A stretch of DNA of 64,000 nucleotides, taken from contig NZ_JRPL02000007.1 in NCBI RefSeq assembly GCF_000765905.2, positions 1-64,000 on the forward strand, given 5' to 3'. Source of the stretch: Helicobacter trogontum (GTDB lineage Bacteria > Campylobacterota > Campylobacteria > Campylobacterales > Helicobacteraceae). This document shows positions 48,563-57,832 of the stretch, piece by piece (position 1 is the stretch's first letter; every line of letters starts with the position of its first letter). The notes beneath the pieces are model-generated. The model made no database searches. It was not told where the DNA came from and was given only the letters and a program-made list of their open reading frames with translations. A program made the position numbers and the translations under genes.

Positions 48563-50815
48563 ATGGGCAGTATTTTAGGATTTCCACGAGTTGGACAAAA
48601 CAGAGAGCTGAAAAAGGCATTGGAGAGTTTTTGGGGTAATAAGAGCACACAAAATGATTTGGAGTCTGTGGCAAAAGATTTGCGAGCAAAGCACTGGGCA
48701 GAGCAAAAAGGCTTAGATTATGTATGTGTGAATGATTTTAGTTTGTATGATAATGTATTGGATTTAGCCTATGCATTAAATGCAAAGCCAGAAAGATTTA
48801 AAAATTTAAGTGGATTAGAGGGCTATTTTGCAATGGCTAGGGGACATAACAATGGTGTTGCATGTGAAATGACAAAGTGGTTTAACACAAATTATCATTA
48901 TGTTGTGCCAGAGCTTAGCGAAAGCGATGACTACAAGGCAGATGTTAGCCTTATTAGAGCTTATTATAATGAAGCGAAAGCATTGGGTTACACACCTAAA
49001 ATCTCGCTTATAGGGCTATTTACATTCTTTGGACTAAGTAAGGTTGTAAGTGGGAATCCTGTAAACATTTTCAAAAAACTTAAAGTTGCATATTTGGAAT
49101 TAATAGCAGAGATAGTAAAGCTAGATTCTAAGGTTGTAGTCGAGTTTAGTGAGCCGATTTTTGTGCGTGGGATTTGCAAGGAAATTTTTGAAGGCATTGA
49201 TGTAGAATCTGAAATTTTAAATGTCTATAATACTATTTCAGAAAGTGGAGTGCAAGCGATTGTAAGCACATTTTTTGAACATAGTAAAGAACTCACAGAG
49301 ATTCTTGTTAAGTCAAAGATCGCAGGTATTGGACTTGATTTCCTTTATGGAGAGAGAAATAAAGAAAGTTTGCAAATTATTGCAGAGAGCGATAAGATTC
49401 TTTACGCTGGAGTTATTGATGGGCGAAATATTTGGGTAGCTGATATTGAGTCTAAACTTAAACTTTTAGAATCTATTGGTAGTGTTGTGCCAAAGGATAG
49501 GATTGTAGTAAGTGCATCTTGTTCACTCTTACATCTACCTTTTAGTAAAGAGGGTGAGAATAAGATCGAGGGTGAGATCCTTTCTTGGCTTAGTTTTGCA
49601 CGAGAGAAAATCGCAGAGATTTGTGCTATAGATAAGGCTTATAGAGGGCAAATAGATTCTCAAGTAGAAGAATTTTTAGAGCAAAATAAAGCAGTTAATC
49701 TATCTCGCAAAAATTCTACTAAAACATATAATAAAGCCATACGTGAAAGAGTGGAATCTTATAATATTAAAGACAGGAGTTTACCATTCAAAGAACGTAT
49801 TAAGCTTCAAAAAGAGGCATTTAATTTTCCAGTTTTACCGACTACAACTATTGGTTCATTTCCACAGACAAGCGAGATTAGAGCATTGCGTTTGGGATAT
49901 AAAAAAGGTGAAATTAATAAAGCAGAGTATGAGAAAGGCATACAAGCATATATCAAAGACTGCGTAGAATTTCAAGATTCTATTGGGCTTGATGTATTAG
50001 TGCATGGAGAGCCAGAGAGAAATGATATGGTGGAATATTTTGGAGAACAGCTAAGCGGTTTTGTATTTAGCTCAAACGCATGGGTGCAAAGCTATGGTAG
50101 CCGCTGTGTGAAACCACCTATTATTTATGGTGATGTGGAACGACCAAAAGCAATGACTGTTGAGTGGATTACTTATGCACAGAGTTTAACAAAAAAGATA
50201 ATGAAAGGAATGCTAACAGGTCCTGTAACAATTTTGAATTGGAGTTTTGTTAGAGATGACTTGAGCAGACAAGAAGTGTGTGAGCAGTTAGCATTATGTA
50301 TTGCTGATGAAATTGATGATTTGCAAAAGTCAGGAATTAAAGTTATCCAAGTTGATGAGGCAGCATTTAAAGAGGGCTATCCTTTAAGAGTTGAAAATAT
50401 TAAAGCATATGAAACTTGGGCGTTATCTTGCTTTAAGACTTCTGTGGCAATTGCAGAGCCAAAAACACAGATTCACACACATATGTGTTATAGCGAGTTT
50501 AACGACATTATTAAAACCATTGAAGCTCTTGATGCCGATGTGATTAGTATTGAGACTGCACGAAGTGGAAATGAGCTTCTTAAAGTCTTTAAAGAAGTAG
50601 GCTATACAAATGAAGTTGGACCAGGTGTATATGATATACATAGTCCTAGAATCCCAAGTGTTGAAGAGTTGGTAGCACAGATTAAAGCCTTGCTTGAAGT
50701 TTTACCAAAAGAGCAATTATGGATAAATCCAGATTGTGGACTTAAGACTAGAAAATGGGAAGAGGTAAAACCAAGCCTTATTAATATAGTAGAAGCGGTA
50801 AAACAAGTTCGCTAA
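48563..50815 (+). CDS. metE: Cobalamin-independent methionine synthase
   Basis: Transfers methyl from 5-methyl-THF-triglutamate to homocysteine. The N-terminal half starts with ILGFPRVGQNRELKKALESFW and the C-terminal catalytic half with VLPTTTIGSFPQTSEIRALR. The zinc ligands are visible: His and Cys in QIHTHMCYSEF, Glu in DVISIETARSG and Cys in NPDCGLKTRKW. The 750 residues are full length. AAAAGGAAACATA precedes the ATG. Twin dyads upstream suggest specific control. metF, which supplies its substrate, follows after a long gap. Confidence 0.97.
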   Translation: MGSILGFPRVGQNRELKKALESFWGNKSTQNDLESVAKDLRAKHWAEQKGLDYVCVNDFSLYDNVLDLAYALNAKPERFKNLSGLEGYFAMARGHNNGVACEMTKWFNTNYHYVVPELSESDDYKADVSLIRAYYNEAKALGYTPKISLIGLFTFFGLSKVVSGNPVNIFKKLKVAYLELIAEIVKLDSKVVVEFSEPIFVRGICKEIFEGIDVESEILNVYNTISESGVQAIVSTFFEHSKELTEILVKSKIAGIGLDFLYGERNKESLQIIAESDKILYAGVIDGRNIWVADIESKLKLLESIGSVVPKDRIVVSASCSLLHLPFSKEGENKIEGEILSWLSFAREKIAEICAIDKAYRGQIDSQVEEFLEQNKAVNLSRKNSTKTYNKAIRERVESYNIKDRSLPFKERIKLQKEAFNFPVLPTTTIGSFPQTSEIRALRLGYKKGEINKAEYEKGIQAYIKDCVEFQDSIGLDVLVHGEPERNDMVEYFGEQLSGFVFSSNAWVQSYGSRCVKPPIIYGDVERPKAMTVEWITYAQSLTKKIMKGMLTGPVTILNWSFVRDDLSRQEVCEQLALCIADEIDDLQKSGIKVIQVDEAAFKEGYPLRVENIKAYETWALSCFKTSVAIAEPKTQIHTHMCYSEFNDIIKTIEALDADVISIETARSGNELLKVFKEVGYTNEVGPGVYDIHSPRIPSVEELVAQIKALLEVLPKEQLWINPDCGLKTRKWEEVKPSLINIVEAVKQVR

Positions 50816-51157
50816 ACTATAAGTTTCTTTGGTGTTTTTAGTGGATTATTTATCCCAAATTGATTGCTATTGTTTGGGCGATTTGCGTATCTTTGAGTAT
50901 CGCTAATTTTGGTTTAATCAGAATTATTGCTATGCTCTAAGAGTTTTATGAGTATTGTTATGATTTGTTTTGATAGCAAGATTTTGTTTGTGAAATCTGC
51001 ACAAAAATGTTTCGTATCTATTCTAAATACAGCTGTTATTCTAGAATAGGGTGTGTTGCAGGGTTGACAAGCTATAACTATCAAAGTTGAATATTATTGA
51101 TCGCAACTAAGTTTATGAACTGCATATCTGTATGATGGCAAGATTTAAACTTGGTTT

Positions 51158-51220
51158 CTTATCTTTTTTAAGAAAGATTTTGTTATTGAAAGCAACAGAA
51201 TTTTTCTTAAAAAAGATAAG
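51158..51220. repeat. Inverted repeat with 27-bp arms and a 9-nt loop
   Basis: Left arm 51158-51184 and right arm 51194-51220 are complementary at 25 of 27 positions, with loop ATTGAAAGC. The outer 18 bp (CTTATCTTTTTTAAGAAA) are perfect. A short TTTTTA tract starts 3 nt after it on the plus strand. The transcript would form a very stable hairpin. It could terminate or attenuate transcription between metE and metF, or be a MITE-like relic. Confidence 0.88.
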
Positions 51221-51500
51221 AGGTTTTTAATTTTATTGGATGCAATAAATAAGGAATCTAGGTTATATAAATATAGATAGAGTTATTTGCAGGAGTGTTT
51301 TTAAAGAGGATTTGGGTTATGAGGAATATTATACAAGAGAGATTACGTAGCAAGGAAATATTTAAGTGTGCAAGAAGTAGGCTTTTGTATCAAAGAACTT
51401 GTGGTGTGATACTTGCACAAGTTAATCAGTGAGGTAAGATATTCTAGTTAATGTAGGTATTTAAAATGATGATGATTTTTAAGATTTGATTAAAGCATCT

Positions 51501-51515
51501 ACTTAGAATCTAAGT
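51501..51515. repeat. 15-bp dyad around an AGAATCT motif upstream of metF
   Basis: ACTTAGAATCTAAGT is a perfect dyad with a single central base, 32 bp before the metF start codon. It is an extended version of the heptamer that is abundant throughout the window. Confidence 0.6.
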
Positions 51516-51547
51516 CTCCAAACTAAAATGAAAGAAAGGATAGCACG

Positions 51548-52453
51548 ATGTTAGAATCTCTTGTAGCTAAACTAAGAAGCAATGAATCATTTTTGAGCGT
51601 AGAGGTCTCACCGAGACTAAGTGCTACAATTGGGCAAAATGTGATAGATGAACTAGAATCTTTAGAACAAGCAGATTGTTTTGTCTGCACAGATTCTCCA
51701 CTTGCACGGCTTAAGCCCTCATCAATTCTTAGTTCAATCAAATTACAAAATGCTCTCAATAAGCCACTTATTTGTACGCTTTCAATGAGAGATAGGAACT
51801 CTATTGCTTTATGTGGAGATATTTTGGCAGCAAATGAGTTTGGATTGCGTGCCTTTCTTAGCCTTAGTGGTGATAGTGTGAAGAATGGGGATTGTGCTGG
51901 GGCTAAGGGTGTATTTGAAGAAAGTTCTTTAAAACTTGGCAGAATCATAGAGGACTTAAATCAAGGCGTGGCAGCAAATGGTAAGGCTTTAAAGGATGGG
52001 GTAAAGCCTATTTACAATTTTTCTGTTATTAATTCTCATGCCAACAACACAGAATCTCTAAAAAAGAAAATGCTTAAAAAGCTTAGTAATTCAAAGGTTG
52101 AAGGACTTTTTACGCAACCTGTGTTTTCACTCCAAAGTGCACAATTCTTGCTTGAAAGTTTGGAAGAAATAAATGAAAACTTGGAGCAAAAATGTGTTAT
52201 GATTTTGGGATTTTTTCCTGTGTTAAATTACAAAGTGGCGTTATTTTTGCGTGATAAATTGCCTGGCGTGTATATTCCAAACGAATGGGTTGAGAGACTA
52301 GAAAAGGCAAGTATACGCAGCAAGGAAGAAGAGCAGAAAGTGGGCTTAGAGCTTTCAAGAGAGCTTTTTTTTGGTTTGCAGACACTACATAATAAATTCC
52401 ATTTTATGAGCGCTAATAAACCAAGCTTATTGAAAGAGTTTGTAAGAGGCTGA
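51548..52453 (+). CDS. metF: Methylenetetrahydrofolate reductase-like protein MetF
   Basis: FAD-dependent reduction of 5,10-methylene-THF to 5-methyl-THF, the methyl donor used by MetE. Motifs of the TIM-barrel family are SVEVSPRLS with its Glu near residue 19, CTDSPLARLKPSS, LSMRDRNSIAL and FLSLSGDSV. GLFTQPVFSLQSAQFLL and IPNEWVERLEKAS match the C-terminal half. It is divergent but of normal length (301 residues). AAAGGATAGCACG precedes the ATG. Its position after metE supports the assignment. Confidence 0.85.
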   Translation: MLESLVAKLRSNESFLSVEVSPRLSATIGQNVIDELESLEQADCFVCTDSPLARLKPSSILSSIKLQNALNKPLICTLSMRDRNSIALCGDILAANEFGLRAFLSLSGDSVKNGDCAGAKGVFEESSLKLGRIIEDLNQGVAANGKALKDGVKPIYNFSVINSHANNTESLKKKMLKKLSNSKVEGLFTQPVFSLQSAQFLLESLEEINENLEQKCVMILGFFPVLNYKVALFLRDKLPGVYIPNEWVERLEKASIRSKEEEQKVGLELSRELFFGLQTLHNKFHFMSANKPSLLKEFVRG

Positions 52454-53214
52454 ATCTTTTGTGTGTATTGTTGGATAGTCTGCTTTTCTTATTATTTGAT
52501 TCTAATCTTTTAACCTTTCTAGGCTAATTTTACAGACTCACATGAATGGCTAATTATGTTGGCATTTATAATGATTTGGAATCTAGATCAAACAAAGTTA
52601 CTCGTTTCCTATCGATCACATGATAAACTCATCATTTTCTTAGCGGATTTTAGCTTACTAGAAGTTGCATGTATAAAGACTTGCTAAGCTTTTTGATATT
52701 TGAGTTATCTGCTCAATTATCTTGTGAAACATCTTTTAGATTTATTGCTTTAAATCTTTTACCCATAAAAGAATATGTGCAAACAACTTTATAATATAAA
52801 TATATGAGTTTTAGATGATTATAGAGTGGTTTAAGACATCTTTGTTTAATAAATCTTTATAGGATATATACAATAAAAACTACCACATACTTTTTGTATA
52901 ACAATCTAAAATGTTATTCAAAAACAAGATTATTAAAACATATTGTATTAAATAATTTTCATGTGGTTCTTTAAGGATCAAAGAATCTTTAAAATATTTT
53001 AAAAGTTAAATCCCTATGAATTTGACTGAAGTCTGTGTGGCGAGTGTAGTAAAATTTATGAGTTTATGTTAGGCGGCAATATGTTTAGAATTTCATAGAT
53101 GTGTGATTGCAATTTATAATCAGACATATTATATATTATGTGAAAAGCAATAAAGAAGCAAAGGGGTATAAAATATAGAACACTTTAAGATAGCTTTTAT
53201 ATGACAAGATAGAG
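52454..53214. other. Noncoding gap between convergent genes
   Basis: 761 bp, AT-rich. No ORF, RNA gene or strong hairpin could be supported. Confidence 0.5.
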
Positions 53215-53694
53215 CTAATCTTGATTGCATATATCAGCAATGTTAAGTATTGTGTGCCAATTGCGTATTTGAGTGGTTGTTAATAATTTTTGATTATCGC
53301 AAACACCAGAGATTGCCACACCATCTTGATAGATGATTGATAACAAATGTTTCCCATTTTTATAGTAGTAGTTTTCGCTACCATGTATTGTGTCATGTAT
53401 ATATGGGGTTTCGGCCTTTAAATTCCCATTTGAAAAATAGTGTTTTACGACACCATGTATTTCATCGCCTCTATAAGGTGTTTCAGATTTCAACTTCCCA
53501 TTTTTAAAATATATTTTTGCAGTACCATATAATTCTCCATTTTTGTATGATGTTTCAGATTTTATATTTCCATTTGCATAATATGTTTTTTTGATACAAG
53601 CTTCTAGCCTGTCTTTTTTACTTTTACATTCTTTTAATACTTCTGCTTGCATATATATAAAGCAGCTTAAAAAAACAAAAAATAATTTTTTCAT
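53215..53694 (-). CDS. Secreted MORN/YwqK-repeat protein
   Basis: Signal peptide MKKLFFVFLSCFIYMQAE, then four MORN-like units of about 23 residues: YYANGNIKSETSYKNGELYG, YFKNGKLKSETPYRGDEIHG, YFSNGNLKAETPYIHDTIHG and YYYKNGKHLLSIIYQDG. The family is widely annotated as YwqK-like antitoxin, but with a signal peptide and no toxin partner nearby, that label is doubtful. It may be a periplasmic or surface beta-repeat protein. AAAAGGAT precedes the ATG. Confidence 0.8.
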   Translation of the reverse strand: MKKLFFVFLSCFIYMQAEVLKECKSKKDRLEACIKKTYYANGNIKSETSYKNGELYGTAKIYFKNGKLKSETPYRGDEIHGVVKHYFSNGNLKAETPYIHDTIHGSENYYYKNGKHLLSIIYQDGVAISGVCDNQKLLTTTQIRNWHTILNIADICNQD

Positions 53695-54391
53695 ACACTT
53701 ATATCCTTTTGGAACTTTGTTTTTTATTAGATCTTTGTAAATATACTATTGTATCATGTCTTAACAAGACTGATTAAGTTTAACTTTAAATAAAATTGAG
53801 ATATTATGTTGTAGAGAAAAATAAGTAATAGATGCAACAAGGGTGTATCTTATCTTGCGGTTTTATGCAACAATAATGCGGGATATAAAAATATAATTTA
53901 TAATCGATTTTTTTACATAAAGAGGCTGCAATATATAAGCAGGGTTGTATGCGAGATTGTAGGATTAAAATTTTAATTTGTAGCGAAGTGATATAAAACT
54001 TATAATTAAGTATTTATCTAGCTAGTAATTTACAATTTATGTTTAATTAGCACAAAATACCATCATTGCTATTATATCTGGTTTGCCTCTTTGAATAAGT
54101 TGTGTTATTGTGCAGCAATGCAAAAGTAAGTGTATCAATATTTGAATTATCTATCATAGTTCATGTCTAAAGAATATGTATGTTAATGACTAATTACTAA
54201 GGTTAAGCCTTATAATTTTCCTCCGTAAATGAAGGTTTAATTACTGATAAAATTAAAAAGCTTTAAGTAGATTCTGATCGATGTTTTATTATCATGAAGT
54301 ATGTGTCAAACTCTTATAAAGCTTTACGATAAGATGTGACATAGATTGTGATCTTTATAGATTTATATCATCCATGATATTCATGTGTTTA
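53695..54391. other. Noncoding gap
   Basis: 697 bp between two minus-strand genes. AT-rich, with no supported ORF, tRNA or repeat. Confidence 0.5.
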
Positions 54392-55063
54392 TTATTGCAA
54401 GAATGCATAGCCAGTGCTTGGTTCAATAGCAATGACAATATTGCCCACAAGCACTTTTTGTAAATTATTTGGCATGTGCAGATTCTGACCACACAGCACT
54501 TTGCCAAAATCATCAAAATAAAAGCGGAAAGTATCTCTTTCTTGACAAGTAGTGGGAATTTGCAATGCGAGTGTTTGTAGCTTGGTGCTTTCATGTAGCC
54601 TAAAGTCAAATAATGCATTATCCTTGCAAAATCCTGTAATATTTGTATTGTTATAACCACTTAGACATTGCGTTGTGCCAATATGCAATGCAACAATATC
54701 TCCTGCGAGTGGACGCCTATCAAAATCAGTCGTATGCGCAAAACGCGGAGTGTCTCTATAAATTGATAGACTATTTTTTGTGTAAATTCCACTTGTATGA
54801 AATTGCAGTTGCCAATGAAAAGGCATGTTATTTTGCAATAATCGTCTTGAATCCACACGAGCAAATGAGTAAATATCGCCAAATCCAATATAGCCTAATT
54901 TTGAGTGATCTATCAAAGATAGCATTCTTGTATGCTTCATTGCATAAAGTGTTGTTAAGGCAGCTCTCGTATTATTTGGTAGCGAAAAGGAGTAGGCAAA
55001 CCAAGCTGTCGTGGCAAGTATGCTTATGATAAGCAATGAATATAAGATTTCTATGAGTTTCAT
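54392..55063 (-). CDS. Pseudopilin-like protein with a prepilin-type N-terminus
   Basis: It begins MKLIEILYSLLIISILATTA, a hydrophobic helix with the Glu-5-like residue expected after prepilin peptidase processing. A globular Cys-containing domain follows (TTQCLSGYNNTNITGFCKD, then PTTCQERD and KVLCGQNLH). The C-terminus GNIVIAIEPSTGYAFLQ is typical of minor pseudopilins. The first ATG, four codons upstream, abuts GGAAGG and is too close to it, so I chose the second. No type II secretion or pilus genes are in the window. Confidence 0.6.
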   Translation of the reverse strand: MKLIEILYSLLIISILATTAWFAYSFSLPNNTRAALTTLYAMKHTRMLSLIDHSKLGYIGFGDIYSFARVDSRRLLQNNMPFHWQLQFHTSGIYTKNSLSIYRDTPRFAHTTDFDRRPLAGDIVALHIGTTQCLSGYNNTNITGFCKDNALFDFRLHESTKLQTLALQIPTTCQERDTFRFYFDDFGKVLCGQNLHMPNNLQKVLVGNIVIAIEPSTGYAFLQ

Positions 55064-55156
55064 GAAAGATTGCATCCTTCCATCATAAAATCACAACATT
55101 CACACTATAAAAAATAAAATCAAATTATCTTGTAATCTGCAAATAGTTTGATAATA

Positions 55157-55396
55157 TTAATATACAAACCATTCTCTTTTTAATTTATTTAATACATCAA
55201 TTTCTTTTTTCAGTGCCATAACTTGCTCATCAACTGTTGCAAACAAGCTCATATTTAAGTGTTCTGGCATATCCAAACTACCACGTTTAATCATGATATA
55301 ATCCTCAAGACTAATCTTTGCCATGTTTAACGAGATTGTGATTTCATCTTGAATATTTTCAATATTTTTTATAATCTGATTAATGCGTTCAAACAT
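55157..55396 (-). CDS. Small coiled-coil protein of unknown function
   Basis: 79 residues, soluble, with heptad-like helices (INQIIKNIENIQDEITISL and VDEQVMALKKEIDVLNKLK). AAGGATAAAAC precedes the ATG, and the frame is intact with ordinary codon use. I do not recognise the family. It is close to the upstream region of the plus-strand secreted gene at 55651. Confidence 0.7.
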   Translation of the reverse strand: MFERINQIIKNIENIQDEITISLNMAKISLEDYIMIKRGSLDMPEHLNMSLFATVDEQVMALKKEIDVLNKLKREWFVY

Positions 55397-55547
55397 GTTT
55401 TATCCTTTTTTATACAATAAACTTTGTATTATTGTAACAAGTTTTTGTCAAATAAATATTGCATATAGATATTGCATAATTCCATATCATTAGTCATCAT
55501 ATCTTATTAATTTTAATATATACATAAGTATGCTGAATTGAATCTTG

Positions 55548-55553
55548 TATAAT
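55548..55553 (+). promoter_or_regulatory. Putative -10 box of the 55651 gene
   Basis: TATAAT preceded by TTG, about 98 nt before the start codon. The predicted leader would include the 22-bp palindrome at 55606-55627. Confidence 0.45.
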
Positions 55554-55605
55554 AATTGCCGATTATGGTTACTAGATTCTTTGTGTGTTTGAAGAGATAG
55601 TAAAA

Positions 55606-55627
55606 TTTTAGAATCTAGATTCTAAAA
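55606..55627. repeat. Perfect 22-bp palindrome made of two AGANTCT motifs
   Basis: TTTTAGAATCT (55606-55616) is followed directly by its exact complement AGATTCTAAAA (55617-55627). It lies 23 bp before the ATG at 55651, just ahead of the AAAGGGG ribosome site. It could be an operator, or a hairpin in the leader. Confidence 0.85.
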
Positions 55628-55650
55628 ACATTGCAGAAAGGGGTAAAACT

Positions 55651-56250
55651 ATGAAAGACATCTTAAAATGTTTGATTACAAGCGTAATAGTATGGAGCGG
55701 TGTTTTGCATGCAGAGTCGCCTTATGCCCCAGACTTTTCATTAAAAACCCATGTTTTACAGGAGCCACCAGCCCTAATGCAAAACTATAATACGGGTTTG
55801 CCAGAAAGTTGGGAATATTATGCCACAAAAGCACCAAGGCAGAATGTGCTTATACCTACCATGCCTGTCATTATGGAGATTTGTGCGATCATGGAAACAC
55901 CATTGCAAGTTTATCTTACAAAAGAATCTCTGATGCAGGGGTGTCGCATGGGTGATAAGGGACTATTACATCTTATACTCCAACCTTATCAGTATCTACC
56001 CTCATTGCATACTCTAGAGAACACATCGCTTATAGCTAACACAGGGCAAACTTATAATTATCCACAAATAGTTATCTATTATAAGATTGATGAGAAGACA
56101 CAAGATATTCTTACAAGCATAGAGTTAGGTGATTTTTATGATGAAAATGGCAGTATTATTGTGAATGGAGAATCTTTTTGGTATAACAAAGATGTTATGC
56201 TGACATTTCATAAGCTTATCCGTGAAATAAGTGATGAGGTTATTTATTGA
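55651..56250 (+). CDS. Secreted hypothetical protein
   Basis: Signal peptide ending at LHA (MKDILKCLITSVIVWSGVLHA). The mature protein is about 178 residues with two Cys (EICAIMETP and MQGCRMGDKG), aromatic beta-rich segments and a C-terminal amphipathic helix. AAAGGGG precedes the ATG. I do not recognise the family. It is followed after 109 nt by another gene of unknown function. Confidence 0.75.
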   Translation: MKDILKCLITSVIVWSGVLHAESPYAPDFSLKTHVLQEPPALMQNYNTGLPESWEYYATKAPRQNVLIPTMPVIMEICAIMETPLQVYLTKESLMQGCRMGDKGLLHLILQPYQYLPSLHTLENTSLIANTGQTYNYPQIVIYYKIDEKTQDILTSIELGDFYDENGSIIVNGESFWYNKDVMLTFHKLIREISDEVIY

Positions 56251-56359
56251 TAAATTATAATCAATGATTATTGCCATATGTAACCAGTATTTTCTAAAGT
56301 ATTAGATATTAGGAATAAGTTTTGCTTTGATAAATGAGAAATTAAAAATGGAGTTTATC

Positions 56360-57700
56360 ATGGCTATCAATGTGAATGCGGTGCCTATTGCATTGCAAAA
56401 AATACCGACAGCAAATGATTCTTTAAAGCTTGTGGATATGCAAAAAACTTTTAGCATCATTGATGAAGTTCCCGCTGCTGATGCTATAGCCACAGATGAA
56501 AATCCAGAATATGATGCACAAATTAATGATATGCTAAATACTCTGAAAGCCCTGCAGGTAGCAAAAAAAAGTTTGAGTGATGTGCAAAGTATCACAAAAG
56601 ATATCAAAAGCAATTATAAAACTGAAAAAAACGATGCTTGGGCACCAGTTGATGACACAATGTTGCGACAACGTTACGAGGCTACACTACAGATTAAAGA
56701 TATTTTAAGCAAAGCAACACTAAACCACAAGAATGTCTTTACAATGGATTACGCAAAAGATGGGATTACCCTTGATTTGGGACGGAAAGATATGAGTGCA
56801 CTTAACTTGCGAGATGAGCACTCTATTAATATATTTTCTGATAATATCGATCGCTTAAGTCAGCAGATTGAAGAGAATGTGCAAAAACTACAGCAAAAAA
56901 TTGACAAAATCAATAAAAGTAGATGGTTGTCTATGGAGAATTTGCGTAATGTGCGTTTACAGCAAAAAGAGGTAAATGCAGCACTTAAAGCAGCACAACC
57001 AGCACCCAACCTAGCAAGTGCTCTTGCTCAAATATCTCAAGAGCAACCCGCTTTGAGCGCATCAATAGATTCTACAACACAAGATGTATCAGCAAAATCG
57101 AATACTCCAACAATAAGCAAAGATCAAGAAAATTCAATACAGCAGAATCTAAATACTCAAGAGAGTGCAAAATCTCAAGTTGAAAATAATGCAGAGAAGG
57201 TTGCAGCATCTAGTGATTCTAAACTCAAGACAGCAGATTCTACTACAAAATCTAATATAGATGATAAAAATATAGAATCTAATACAACAAAGTCTAACCC
57301 TGTGGGCTTGAATACAGAATCAAAAAAAGAAGATTCTACAAGCTCTAATGAAAAAAGTAGTGATAATAAATATAAAGGGCAAATGAATACTGCAAATGTA
57401 TCCACACAGGGCACTAAAGCTAAAGATCCTAAAGATGAAGTAAGTATAAAAGTAGATGATGCCAGTGTGGATAAAACAAATAATATGAAAGAAAGCAATG
57501 ATAGTGTAGATAAGAAGGCAACACAAGATTCTGCAAAAATGGATACAAAGCAAACAAATAATTCTATAGAAAATGCAAGTAAAGATAATAGTGAGATAAA
57601 AGGGGAGGGTACTAATACAGATACAAAAAGCACCGCTGCGTTAAATAATGCTTCATCGCAAAAAGAGAATGAAGAGCAGGTTGTTGATGTGTTTGTGTGA
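56360..57700 (+). CDS. Hypothetical protein with a helical N-terminal domain and a long disordered tail
   Basis: 446 residues from ATG 56360, set by GGAG (56350-56353). Residues 1-215 are helical, with KTFSIIDEVPAADAIA, DAQINDMLNTLKALQVAKKS and a coiled coil NIDRLSQQIEENVQKLQQKI. From about 225 to the end the protein is low-complexity Ser/Thr/Asn/Asp/Lys and appears disordered. There is no signal peptide or membrane helix. It could be a flagellar or export accessory protein, judging only by the coiled-coil N-terminus. No confident assignment. Confidence 0.7.
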   Translation: MAINVNAVPIALQKIPTANDSLKLVDMQKTFSIIDEVPAADAIATDENPEYDAQINDMLNTLKALQVAKKSLSDVQSITKDIKSNYKTEKNDAWAPVDDTMLRQRYEATLQIKDILSKATLNHKNVFTMDYAKDGITLDLGRKDMSALNLRDEHSINIFSDNIDRLSQQIEENVQKLQQKIDKINKSRWLSMENLRNVRLQQKEVNAALKAAQPAPNLASALAQISQEQPALSASIDSTTQDVSAKSNTPTISKDQENSIQQNLNTQESAKSQVENNAEKVAASSDSKLKTADSTTKSNIDDKNIESNTTKSNPVGLNTESKKEDSTSSNEKSSDNKYKGQMNTANVSTQGTKAKDPKDEVSIKVDDASVDKTNNMKESNDSVDKKATQDSAKMDTKQTNNSIENASKDNSEIKGEGTNTDTKSTAALNNASSQKENEEQVVDVFV

Positions 57701-57832
57701 TGGATTCTGCAAGTTTCAATTTATAAAGATTACATATCAACAAAATATCTAAAGATAGCTGTAATAAAGCTTCTATATGCTTAATTGATGTAAAAGCATT
57801 AATTAAATTAATACAATATAAAGTGAGCTGTT

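Larger units (their letters stand above)
50816..51547. other. Noncoding gap between metE and metF
   Basis: 732 bp. It holds a long inverted repeat (51158-51220) and a 15-bp dyad around an AGAATCT motif (51501-51515) close to metF. No open frame of note. Confidence 0.55.

Noticed and set aside
57175-57633. 152-codon antisense frame over the low-complexity tail
   Set aside because: It mirrors a repetitive Ser/Asp/Asn-rich coding region and has no ribosome site or recognisable protein features.
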